Source: Stenopsyche tienmushanensis
Lineage: Eukaryota; Arthropoda; Insecta; Trichoptera; Stenopsychidae
Assembly: GCA_008973525.1 (NCBI GenBank)
Contig: WACJ01000112.1
Span: 558,001 to 622,000 of the forward strand
Direction of reading: 5' to 3'
DNA length: 64,000 bases
In this document: positions 1 to 9,860 of the stretch, piece after piece
Numbering within the stretch: position 1 is the stretch's first letter
Layout of the letters: each line of letters begins with the position of its first letter
Position numbers and translations under genes: made by a program
The notes under the pieces: generated by a model
What the model was told of the DNA's origin: nothing
Seen by the model: only the letters and a program-made list of their open reading frames with translations
The model's database searches: none

Positions 1-1098
1 TACTGTCCATAAATGCGGTTTATTTCGTAAAATGATCTGTCAGTACTCATTGAATATTAATAATTTAAACAAATCCATATAAAAGTCAATGAGCGGCCAA
101 ACGAAAGCCAATTTGTTTAAAGGGTCGACGATCCATCAACTGAATGGTTCGGCAACCACAAAATAATACGATAATTCTTAAACTGAATGTGTTTTATATA
201 TTTTTATGTTATCAGTTTTGTTTTCGAGCCAGAGGTCATAAAGCTATAAAAATAACACATTATCTTTTTCTACAAATAATATTATTGTCAACAACGAAAT
301 TACATACAAATTACATACAAACATGAACAGCTTGATTATCTTTGAATCCTGTATTGAATATCCTCTACTATATGTATCAATAATATTCATTCTTTAATAT
401 TCAATAACAAAAATCATCTGGTCAGCCTATAAAAAAATACTTAATAATAACCCACTATCTTAAGATGTTGTTAGTATCACATAATAATTAATAAACTTAA
501 AATTTGCTGTCCTGCGAGGCTTAATAAATTGGTAGAATATGATTATCTCGATAGTTCTTCATTTACACTTTTCATACGTATCTCTAGTTGGTCACGCGTG
601 CCGCAAAATATTTACAATTCAAATTATTTTGCGTTTTTGCCTTCCAATAAAACAAGAAAAACAATCTGAAAACATTGACATCCAGCTCTTTTTGCACGGT
701 TTTAATTTGCGCGTTTTTAGCCCAAGCACCCATCAATTTAGTCAATAATTCGCAAGAGCTGAAAATCCATTATATTGGGCATAACATGTGCGATCCAAAG
801 AAATATTCTACATTCAATCCATTAGGAATAAGTAAATCTAGCAGCAGATATGGCAGATAAATACTAAAATCGGACTACTAAAAAATATGACCATCAATGT
901 CAAAATGAAACTCGGACAGATGTGTTTTTATATGAATGCAATAATAATTATATTTCATACCTATCAAAATATTGAATCAAAACCATAACATAACGATAGA
1001 AAAAATGTAATTGATTTGTTTTTTGGTAATAAGAGAATAATTGCGTATAACTTTAATTGATTAAGAAAAGAAAATCAAATTTATTATGTACAACAATA
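1..1098. other. AT-rich DNA with no recognised gene
   Basis: Short open frames on the plus strand (144-326, 539-748, 675-860) show no recognisable domain and have the composition of their surroundings. I see no transposon ends here. The stretch is unassigned flank up to the mariner insertion. Confidence 0.5.
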
Positions 1099-1100
1099 TA

Positions 1101-1998
1101 TTAGGGTGTCCCATAAGTTTCTTTCGTTTTCATATTAAGAAAAAAAATAAACAATAATTTGTATTACATCAAAATTTATTGAATAATATATGATCCATTC
1201 TGTTCAATTACCTTTTCCTCATAATGCCTTCTTGCCAAAATTTTCCAGGTTTGTTGGCAAAATATTGATCAAGGTACATTTTTTGAATCAATTTTTTTAC
1301 CACGTAAAGAATTTTTCAATGAAAGAAATAAATAATAATCTAAAGGGGCAATGTCCGGAGAGTATGGAGGATGAGGTAAAACATCCCAGTCAAATGATAA
1401 TAATTTATTTCTGACGAGCAAAACACACGAGGCCTGGGGTTATCGTGATGAAAAACAACGCCTCGTCTGTTCGCTAATTCTGGCTGTTTTTTGGCAATTG
1501 CATCCTTTAGATTGTCTAGTTGGAAACAATATTTTGTTGAATTAATCGTTTCACCTTGCTGAAGTAGCTCATAATAAACTACCCCCTTCCAGTCTCACCA
1601 AATGCATAGCAAAACTTTTTTTTTAATGTAGACCAGGTTTAGCTACAGTTAAAGTTCTGTAGCCTCGGTCCAAGATCAATTACGTTGGATATTCTCATAG
1701 AGTATCCAAATTTCATCTTCAGTGACAAGTCTCTTAAAAAAAGGTTGGCTATTATGTCGTTGGAGAAGAAGATCGCATGTTGAAATACGCTGAAGCTTAT
1801 TTGAGTCAGTCAGTTCACGAGGAAGCCACACATCTGACCGATTGACGTAGCTCAATTTTGTCAGATGATTATGGACGGATGTTCGGGGAATTTCTAACTT
1901 GTTAGCTATTTCGCAAACAGTATATCGCGGGTTTTCTTCAACCATGGCTATGATTAGATCTGTGTTCATTTGCGAAAGAAACTTATGGGACAACCTAA
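1101..1998 (-). mobile_element. mariner element, 898 bp, both ends and TA duplication present
   Basis: Left end TTAGGGTGTCCCATAAGTTT at 1101 and right end at 1973-1998 are inverted copies of each other, 25 of 26 bases matching (one G/T difference at position 6). TA dinucleotides flank both sides (1099-1100 and 1999-2000), the target duplication expected of Tc1/mariner elements. The transposase lies on the minus strand. The element is shorter than the roughly 1.3 kb usual for mariner because the 5' untranslated region and the N-terminal codons are gone: the right terminal repeat runs almost directly into the second helix-turn-helix region. It is non-autonomous and frameshifted, but its ends look young compared with other elements in this window. 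Confidence 0.9.
1176..1969 (-). pseudogene. mariner transposase pseudogene (DD34D), N-terminus lost
   Basis: Read on the minus strand from 1969. The first stretch is a helix-turn-helix (TVCEIANKLEIPRTSVHNHL), then the linker-like VWLPRELT and the first catalytic block TEDEIWILYEN, where the family usually has TGDEKWI-YDN; the Asp is kept. An in-frame stop ends the open stretch at 1676. Beyond it, in other frames, come QLDNLKDAIAKKQPELANRR followed by VVFHHDN (second catalytic Asp) and, after a further frameshift, HPPYSPDIAPLDYYLF (third Asp). The tail ends NGSYIIQ and stop at 1176-1178. The three acidic residues are therefore still recognisable, but frameshifts, a stop and the missing N-terminal DNA-binding region make it dead. 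I would place it near the mauritiana-type mariners; the subfamily is uncertain. Confidence 0.88.
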
Positions 1999-2034
1999 TA
2001 GTATATAATATATAATCAAGCAACCTGTAGATAG

Positions 2035-2100
2035 TCCTACGGTTAAGCGGTTGGACTAGTAACTCTATCATCTTGAATTCAAATCTACAGGAGGTGTGGC
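2035..2100 (+). repeat. tRNA-like SINE head
   Basis: GGTTAAGCGGTTGGACT (about 2041) resembles a tRNA A-box region, and GAATTCAAATC about 35 bases on resembles a B box. A related sequence, GCGGTTAAGCGGTTGGATTC, lies on the minus strand near 20860-20890. A second B-box-like patch (GGTTCAAATCC, about 2220-2230) follows. This fits a tRNA-derived SINE family in old fragments. It starts just outside the mariner right end. No foldable cloverleaf or poly-A tail is obvious, so it is not a functional tRNA gene. Confidence 0.4.
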
Positions 2101-2194
2101 TGGCGATGACATTCTTAAAAACCGTATGTAAGCTATAAAATACCATGTCAAAATTATTGGTAATAATCTCATAAAAAAGTACAGCGCCTTAGCT

Positions 2195-2245
2195 CCTGTA
2201 TTTTTATTATGATGGTGTAGGTTCAAATCCAGATTGTGGAAAATA
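2195..2245 (+). repeat. SINE-like fragment with B-box motif
   Basis: TTATTATGATGGTG is followed by GGTTCAAATCCAGATTGTGG. The same arrangement recurs at 21195-21240 (TTATTATAAAG then GTTTAAATTTAGATTGTAG) and at 22362-22425 (TTATTATGAAGG then GGGTTTAAGCCCAGCC). The shared order of the TTATTATRA motif and B-box-like motif is the evidence for one family. Confidence 0.4.
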
Positions 2246-2585
2246 GTTTCATCATTATGTAGGGTGGGATAAAATTACCATTACGCTACTTTTATGCACC
2301 ACTGGATAATAATACCGCAAAAGTATTGTTATATATATCACATATATATGTTGTGCAGAAACAAAATTAATTGTTAGAGGGCTTTATTTGCAAGTGCATC
2401 AGATCTGAGAAGTAACCAAAAGTTTGTGAGTCAGTTTTGGCGAATTGTAGTTTCAAAGACTTATCACATAATAATTTTATGAGAATATCTTGTTCAAGCA
2501 TAGATAAATGTTTCTTATAATTTCGCGGATCCTTAGTAATAGCTACGATGGCTATGCATATGTAATATTTAAAAATATTGAAATA

Positions 2586-2660
2586 TCAGGTTAGTCCAAA
2601 AGTTCGTGCGCATTTGTGATTTTTTTTAAATAGTGTAAATAAAACACAATTATCCCGAAA
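2586..2660 (+). mobile_element. mariner terminal fragment, second family
   Basis: After TA (2584-2585) comes TCAGGTTAGTCCAAAAGTTC and then GTGCGCATTT, a mariner-type terminal repeat different from that of the 1101-1998 element. The next 40 bases (TAGTGTAAATAAAACACAAT) match the subterminal region of the copies at 36534, 49893 and 56645. No opposite end is visible downstream, so this is one tip of a broken copy. Confidence 0.75.
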
Positions 2661-4670
2661 AATACCGTGGCAGTCAACGTGTTAAATACGAATATACACA
2701 CAGTCAATTATGAATTTAATACATTAGTAATTGATATTTTAAGTAGGAAAATATAATTGCATACTTCGATAACTATATGTATTATGTGAATATATGTATT
2801 TTAAGTGGATTAAGTGCTTATAATCTCATTTTAAAATATTATTGCAATTACCGTCAATTATTGCAATTAATTGAATATGAAGATTTTAAAGTTATATTTT
2901 AAAGAATTTATTTGGTGTTTAACACTCGATGGGTATTAATTTTTGATCGTAATAAAATTAAAAATAACTTGTTATCTCATACAGTTTTATAATGGCCTTG
3001 TTGCTGAAAGGTCGAAACGCCTCGTTTTCTATAAAAAAATATGCAAAAATGACGATTTATAATATTTATAATGGGGGTTTTATTTTTTGCCTATAATTCA
3101 AAATATGTGATTAAATACTGTTTTTAATTATTATTAAAAATATGAATTGTAAGAATCTGTGATGCATTTAAATATACGTAAAAGCAAATTCAGACGAGCC
3201 ATTAAGCTGCAATGCGTTAAGATGAGATTTACGAAGATGGATGCGTCACGAGACTCTGGCATTCCTTGTGTTATTAATTTTGTCACAATTTTTTCTCGAC
3301 TCTCTGCTACGAAGCAAATTTAAAATTCAAAGTACTTTTTTGTTCCAAAATTGCAAGACATCACATTGAAAACATGCTAGAAATTGAAATCAGCAGTGTC
3401 TCATTAATATCCGAACCAGTCACATTTAGCCGGTCTTTGACAATGGACGCGTGCCACAAGCTTGTTCTTAAACCGTATTCCAATTGCGTTGCCAGATATT
3501 GTGCGATTCGTATGTGCATCGTTAAAATTTTTTTCGACGAAATCAGACCACAAGGTCCGTAAATATCGTTCCGACCATAAAAAGTGAAAACCAGTTTTGG
3601 GAGTCGATCTGAAAGTGTTGTGCAAGTACGAACTTCTTGGGAACTCAGTGATTATGATAATGCGTGTGAATAGAGTTGTGGTGTTGTTTGAATCACATCT
3701 GCCTGAAGAATCATGAGGTAAATCGACCCAATTATTATATCAAATAAATTAAAATTTGTACTTGAAGGTAGTCTCGTGATTTAGCTTCCTCTTAAAGCGA
3801 TCATCTTGAGCTCAAATCATTAGTAAATGTTGCTGCTGAATATATTTTCTCTATGAAATCTTATCTATAAATTGGTCGACGACGATTCTTTAAGATCCTC
3901 AAGGGACTGCTAGAAACTATTTAAAAATAAGTCTAAATTATAACGCGTTAAATTTCTATTAGGTCTATGAAGCGTCCAAAGCAATAAAAAATATTAAATT
4001 TGACTCACATTATAAAATTGCCATCCATGAACCAGAAAATATGATTTAGACCCGAATGTGCCTCGATTCCAATTTATTGGCAAAAAGCTGAGCCGCGCTT
4101 TATTTGTTAGGGATAATGGATTACTTGTTATCTCTTTCGAATATAAATGTCCTCAGATGAAACAAAGCGCAGGTTCATTCCAGAAAATAAAATACTTCAT
4201 ACGAATAACGTTGTTAGTTAGCAAAGTTCAAAAATCGTCTTTCATGCGAATCGGTATCGAAATCTATGTGTTTGTATGAAATTCAAAATCTAAAATGACA
4301 TGCGAAGGAGATTTCATATCGACAAGGACAACCATGACGAATTTATGGGCATGCATGTCTAAAGTGGCACACGATTGAATTAATATATCAATATTAATGT
4401 ACCACATAAAAAATTTCGACTTGTAAGGCGTTTCAACCACCCTTGGGCTTATAATTTTTAATAACTAAGCAGCGAAAATTCGTCGAACATATCCATCATA
4501 TTCATTTTTACTATGGTAATAAGCCTCATTGAGTAACGTGTCGTCTGTATGTTGTCTGTGTTTCTTCTAACCTTCTTAAAAGTCTTTATTCTAAAGAAAA
4601 GTTTTTATTAAGATGCTTCCAATTTATTATCGCAAATGCGCCCCAATAATTTAAACTAGCAACTTTTCTA
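2661..4670. other. Unassigned DNA, no supported gene
   Basis: Mostly AT-rich. A more balanced patch at about 3200-3660 carries overlapping open frames on both strands (plus 3374-3562, minus 3404-3625) but neither has a recognisable motif. 4300-4670 may be the 5' untranslated part of the piggyBac element that follows; no TTAA-flanked terminal repeat could be identified. Confidence 0.4.
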
Positions 4671-4676
4671 GCAATT

Positions 4677-5610
4677 ATGAGTAAATCCAGGAGACATAAT
4701 CAAATATTGAACAAAATTATCAACATCAATGAAGATTGTTTTGAAGATACCTCCGAAGATCAGTATGCATTAAACCAAAGCGAAGCTGACAGTGAAAGTT
4801 CTGAATACATTAAAAGTGGGGAGATAAAAGGATCTTTGTATAGTGAAGAGGAAAACTTCTTGAATATGTATCATAACAAGAAAAGGATGCGTATTTAATT
4901 TAGTTATGACTCCATAGATGAGAGGACGAGCATTTCAACCACATTCGAAAATGTAATGAGTGAAAATGAAATTGCAGTTGACGGGTCATAATGAATAAAA
5001 TTGAAAGCAGGTGGATTTAGGGGTAGGATGCCTGTTCGTATGATATTCATGGATATCGCAAGGCCAACTGACTACGCTAAGAGAAATGTTATATCTGGTT
5101 ATGTAACCAGTGCTTTCGAATTGATAAGTGACAGAAACATAATGGAACACATAGAAGATTGAACTGAAACCGAGCCACATTGAGTTTTGAAAAAAAAAAA
5201 CACTGGATTATCACAGTTGCTGAATTACGTAGTTTAATAGGAATTCTATATGCCCGTCCTCCTTCTAAGCACCAAACATACAAATAAAGATGTACAATAA
5301 AACAAAGTTTGATGTGGACATCGTTGACAAGATGACACGCAAATATAGTGTGAAAGCAGGAAGTTTCCGATGGATCCTTCAAGTTTTTTTCAACATTTTA
5401 TATTTGGCAATGATGAACGCATGGATATTATATAAAGAGTGCACTGAATTGAAAATATCCAGAGATCCAGAGAGGAGTTAATATTTTGTTTAGCCGAATT
5501 GTTTGCAACGCCTGTAAACTTAGTGTTACATTGATCGACATATTCCCCAACGAGCCACAGAGGCGAATGCATCGAATATATGTGATTTGCATGCAAATCA
5601 AGTTTTCAAG
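4677..5610 (+). pseudogene. piggyBac-like transposase pseudogene, catalytic core deleted
   Basis: The gene opens with an acidic N-terminal region (ATG 4677, stop 4896-4898), as piggyBac proteins do. Downstream, with frame changes and stops, are the pre-catalytic motifs ARPTDYAKRNV, IMEHIED and WIITVAELRSLIGILYARPP, which correspond to the conserved stretch leading into the first catalytic block. The sequence then jumps at about 5280 to YNKTKFDVDIVDKMTRKYSV (third catalytic Asp region, normally YNKTKGGVDTLDQM), followed by ILYLAMMNAWILYKE and a degenerate C-terminal part with scattered Cys codons to about 5610. The middle, carrying the first two catalytic Asp residues, is absent, so it cannot be active. 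Neither TTAA-flanked end could be identified. The motif order leaves little doubt about the family. Confidence 0.87.
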
Positions 5611-6179
5611 CTTGTTATTTTTTAAATTTTAAATCAAATATTTAGATTAAAAATATTAAAATCCAAAAGGTGTTTAAATAATTTAAAAATAATTTAGAAA
5701 AAAATACAATCATCATTAATGTATTCTTTATTATTCATGCTTGAATTCCACTGGGAGGTCTTTATGGTCAAATGTAATCCATTGTGAGGTTGGATTACGA
5801 TTCATAATCCAAGCATGTTTATCCAGTCCTGTATGATCAATATCAATTGAATTTTTGCCATGATAAAATAGTTAAAATGCAATAAAATTGCTAGCGATTA
5901 AATCGCCTACGACTGCCATATTTAGAGACAATAGAGTTATTTTATTTTGGATCGTTTGGATGCCTTCTATTTCATATATATGGACTATTTAATAGCAAAT
6001 TCATTGAAATAGTACATTGTGTCAATTAATTATTCAATTGAATTTTGATTAATTAAATGGTTTTTTAATGAGCACATCCTGCCAAAAGATGGCAGAATCT
6101 ATTAAAAAACAAATTCATACTTAAATTAGATTTTATTTATAATAATTTAGATTTAATGATGATGAATCATGCCAAATGC
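5611..6179. other. AT-rich DNA, nothing recognised
   Basis: Begins with the probable 3' untranslated tail of the piggyBac remnant and continues as unique AT-rich sequence without terminal repeats or convincing frames. Confidence 0.4.
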
Positions 6180-6440
6180 CATAATTTTATAGTCGCGCCC
6201 TGTGCTTTTTATTGTGCGATAAAATCGGCCCTATTCGTCAATTCCTTGGAAAATATTAATTTGATTAAGTGCATTTAAAAGTGGCCCAGATAAAATTGGG
6301 CGATATAGTTTTATTGCCAATGATTGTTATATTGGTTTGTCATAAAACGCGATCAAAGGAAGAATTCAAACGATTATGTCATAACGACATCATTTATGAT
6401 TTATGGTCATAATAAAATTTTGAAATAAAAACCAAAGCAA
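6180..6440. promoter_or_regulatory. Candidate regulatory block with clustered TTTAT-core motifs
   Basis: In 260 bases there are repeated TTTATTG/TTTATGR-type cores on both strands: TTTTTATTGTGCGATAAAAT (6206-6225), GATAAAATTGGG (6289-6300), TTTTATTGCC (6309-6318), CATAAAACGC (6341-6350) and TTTATGATTTATGGTCATAA (6393-6412). Such cores are bound by caudal and Abdominal-B class homeodomain proteins in insects. The block has more balanced composition than its flanks and no open frame or transposon similarity. Function as an enhancer is inference. Confidence 0.3.
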
Positions 6441-7225
6441 CGCTTGCCGCTTCGAAGCGGAGCGAGATTTGAGGGATCGTCCTTAAAAAAAGGAATTGGG
6501 CGTGAATCATTTACGACAGGATTCGTGAAGGACCTCGACAAATTTATTAAAGAGCAGGCTGAGGTGACATTTCCGACCCACATTAATTAACCAAAAACAT
6601 TTTAAGAGATTGCTGACCGCAGATGTCCTCTCTAATTTTGGCCGTATTGTCTTTAAGCTTCCGTGCTAATCACTAATCTTAATTACATTAATTGCCTTAA
6701 CTATACGCAAGTTGAGGCATTTCTACAATTCGTCCTCGCCCGAGCAAATTATCTTATTAATTATGAAGGTCGTGCTTGAATTCTCCATGTTGGGACGAAA
6801 AGACGCCTCTGGCGAATAAAAATGATAAAGAAACGCGCAATTTGATTTTTAAGTTATTATAAAAATAATTACGTGGATTGCACCATAGATCAAAAGATGA
6901 ATCGAGCAATTTTATTTAAATTTCAATAACCAAGTGCAGGGTCAGTTTGACGTTGAGCAGATAAGGAAGAGAACTGTTCATGAATGCACTGAATACTTTC
7001 ATTGATTGAAGACATATGACGTACTGAGTCACCAACGTTAAACTCCAATTGGCAACTGCAAGAATATGAAACAAGGTTGTAACATTGATTAATCAATATT
7101 ATTTTTTAATTAAATCCGTCTCGAAGTAACATATTTATCTCGAATACTTGCCATAGCAAATAATCGAATACAATCCAAACTATGCGAATATACTATATGA
7201 TCATATATACTAAATATTAATGTTA
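6441..7225. other. Balanced-composition non-coding DNA
   Basis: Continues the regulatory-looking block with few long A or T runs up to about 6850, then AT-rich DNA. No coding frame or repeat recognised. Confidence 0.35.
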
Positions 7226-7227
7226 TA

Positions 7228-7595
7228 CGAGGCATATCCAGAAAGTAAGTGTACTGTGACTATAACGGGCTGTGGTTTATTTTTATTTTTTAAGGGTTGG
7301 CCATACTGAGTAGTAGAGGGGGGGATTTCTTGACAAAGCGAGCATAGAAGATACAGGGCAGTATTATATTCACGTTGTTTCAACCGACGAGAAGGTGCAG
7401 AAAGAGGTTCTGAAGTGGGGGAAGGAGCTGGCGGAAGAGCTCTTCGAAAAGGGCATAAAGAAGTCTGTGCCGGGATGGCGATTATGTTGAAAAATAATTA
7501 ACAAATGTATCAACAATATCCTGTTTTTTTTTTCAAATACACTTTTTCTACAAAAATATAAAAATTTAGTACACTTACTTTCGGGATATGCCTCG
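7228..7595 (+). mobile_element. mariner deletion derivative (MITE-like), 368 bp
   Basis: Terminal inverted repeats of 28 bases: CGAGGCATATCCAGAAAGTA at 7228 and its inverted partner ending at 7595, one mismatch (A/C at position 13). TA flanks both ends (7226-7227 and 7596-7597). The interior keeps the last 39 codons of a mariner transposase on the plus strand and a short 3' untranslated stretch; everything upstream has been deleted. The terminal repeat differs from both other mariner end types in the window, so this is a third mariner family. The near-identical ends suggest fairly recent mobilisation by a related transposase elsewhere. Confidence 0.9.
7374..7490 (+). pseudogene. C-terminal remnant of mariner transposase
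   Basis: Open for 38 codons to TGA at 7488-7490, inside the 7228-7595 element. VLKWGKELAEELFEKGIKK followed by PGW matches the usual mariner ending, where a helix with FF/LFxxGI precedes a PxRW motif; here RW is replaced by GW. All catalytic residues are missing. The GC-rich codon use (GAG, CTG, GCG) is unlike the surrounding DNA, which fits a transferred or recently active element. Confidence 0.85.
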
Positions 7596-7669
7596 TAAAA
7601 TATTCTCACTTTTTATTAAAGGATCCGAAAGCATTCGAAAATTTAGTATAAAAACGTTCAAATTTATTA

Positions 7670-8205
7670 ATACATAATAAAATCATCATTATCTCTCTTT
7701 TTCACATCTACTCATCGTTTTGGAAGTCCTTTGATGCTTTTTTTGTAAAAATTTTCTAGCTCAGAAGGAAAGCTTAGAAAACAATTTTGAATGCGTTTCC
7801 ACTTAAACTACATTTTGAACCGTTTTATGGACCTGTAAAGGTGTAAATACGTCGGAGATAGGTTCGGTGAATAAAAAGGATGTGGTAACACTTCTCAGTT
7901 ACTTTATCCAGTGTTAATTTTGCTTTATGAGAACGCGTATTACGTATCATAATGCTTCTCTTTTAATTTTTGTTGCAAAATTTTTTATTGTCGACAATAA
8001 ACTTGTGTAGTTAGAGTTTCTCTCGGTTAATTCATAATTGATTATTCTCTGCATATCCCACCATATGCAATATATATGCATAGGGGTTAGAATTGGGGGC
8101 TCTTTTCGAGAAAACTGTTGATTTTTTCGTTGTATATTATCATAAATAAACAATTTTTTATCACCAGTTACTAATAGTATTCAAAATGGGACATAGTCAA
8201 TATTT
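7670..8205 (-). pseudogene. mariner transposase remnant, central and C-terminal part
   Basis: Read on the minus strand. LVTGDKKLFIYDNIQRKN (first catalytic Asp in the VTGDEKW context) begins near 8180 and leads into FSRKEPPILTP and MHIYCIWWDMQRIINYEL, the mariner CIWWDMKG segment. After frameshifts come ILFYSPNLSPTYLHLYRSI (family: HPPYSPDLSPTDYHLF; the third catalytic Asp is replaced by Tyr in this copy) and NFYKKSIKGLPKR near 7700. The second catalytic Asp segment is not readable. The copy is old, has no recognisable terminal repeats, and starts only about 75 bases from the 7595 end of the neighbouring deletion derivative. It looks like yet another mariner lineage because the CIWWDM and KEPP segments differ from the 1101-1998 copy. 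Confidence 0.82.
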
Positions 8206-9240
8206 ATTCAATTTACTATTAAGTTTAAAATGGTCATAAAGATAAAAAATGTCAATGGAAAAAAAAGTTTTCTAGAATAATGAAATAAAGTAGACCCAAC
8301 GAATCATTTCACACTGCAATATGATTCATTTCTGGAATAAATTATAAGAAATATTACTTTTATTATCCATCAAGCTGCGATTCCCCTCTAAAAATTAATG
8401 CTCATAATGATGGAATTACAATACGTAAATATTGATTTATGCTTTTAATTGGCGCCAATTTTCAATGAAACTGGTTTCATGTATGCATTAATATTTATTA
8501 TTATGCCTTAAACGATGATCAAATAATCAGAAACGTATACGGCAAATATAACTCACTATAAATGTAATGTGCAGATAGCGTTGAATGTCGTTTAATTTCC
8601 CTTACAAATGTGTTCGTAGTAAAGGAGTCTGAATATAATTGGCTTCGGTAAACTCATCGTCGTCATCACATATCATCATTATAGGATTTTGATATAAAAT
8701 TGGATAAAATATAATTTTCAATACAAATGATGCAATATAACGTATTAATTAATTTACATTTGGTTTGAATAGCACACAAAAAAACTTATCTTGGGGTTAA
8801 GCCGGGTTCAAGGCTTAGAATGGTTGTATCATTTAAAGACTATTGTTTTTTGTGTAACAACAATTTACTTCTCTTACCCGAATATAATCAGATGAAGAAA
8901 TTAATGGATATTATGTCTTTTATTAAGCATCTGCATATATTTATCAGTCATGAATAATTTATATAACGTCTAAACACCCATTTGACTTACTTTATCAGTA
9001 AGTTTTAAATATTACTGCTGACCATGGGGCTTTTAGTTTCTGTAATTTGAAAATAAATTGATGCTAATAATATTTCTCTACTGATGTATTGTATAATATT
9101 ATAGATAAGCGGTTTTCAATTTATATGTCGATTTCTTAGGTTGAACTTTCGATGTTTCATACATGTGAATATTATTGAAAATGACTAAAGAACAAATTAT
9201 TTTTATTATGTAAATATGCAAATTAAAATACGGAAAAGAA
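8206..9240. other. AT-rich unique DNA
   Basis: No convincing frame, repeat or terminal inverted repeat seen. Confidence 0.4.
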
Positions 9241-9242
9241 AT

Positions 9243-9860
9243 GAATAAGATCCCTTTTGTGCCAGCATGGAAAGGTTAAAACGTGTGGGTGTGCACTAGA
9301 GTAGTCCTTCCCTCACAAGTAAATGACGAAAAGATTCAGCAGCTCTTTATAGTCATCTCGAGGTTGTTATACTTGAAGTTGTTTTTGAGCCAAAGAAATC
9401 CTGTCTGCAGCAACATTTTCTATATTTTTTGAGAATGTGATATCATAAATTAATTAGTTTTACAATCATTTTGATCAATTTTGTACCAGTTCTTCTTAAA
9501 ACTTTTAATCGATTGGAAAGCAGGAGCACCGAGCGATTGACTCACTATAGTTTCTAACATAATTTCAATTATATGATGGCGATAAGTTAGGCAAAGTATA
9601 TTTTTTCCCATTTTCCACTTCAGAAGAACACAGGTTGCATTTGTCAATCTGGTGTTTACAGCTGTAGTGTCAAAACATAAATCTAATACTTCACCAAAAG
9701 AAAGTAGCTTTGACTGATGCAAATTTAATGTTGATTGGTCGATAAGCCAAATATTGATTTTATTTCTAGTTAATAAATTCCAGCTACTGCTTGTGGACGT
9801 TGTGATTAATTGAAATAAGTATAATTGGGGAAACAAAAAGAACTGAGAGGGGAACAAACT
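9243..9860 (-). pseudogene. hAT-like transposase remnant (CFDTT / RHH / PRDDY family)
   Basis: A minus-strand open frame of 135 codons (9857-9450) contains LCFDTTAVNTR (about 9661-9690) and LTYRHHIIEIMLE (about 9550-9590), then APAFQSIKSFKKNW. Past the stop, in shifting frames, QPRDDYKELLNLFVIYL follows near 9336-9365. This series of motifs is one I recognise from repeat-derived insect proteins annotated only as uncharacterised. The Asp in CFDTT and the downstream Cys/His-rich RHH motif are arranged like the second catalytic Asp and the CxxH motif of hAT transposases, hence hAT-like. In this copy the Cys of the usual CRHH is Tyr. The first part of the open frame (MFPSQFFLFP) does not match the family and may be a chance extension. 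No terminal repeats found. Confidence 0.7.

Noticed and set aside
3374..3625. Overlapping frames on both strands near 3.4-3.6 kb
   Set aside because: Neither shows a motif, and openness on both strands argues against coding constraint.
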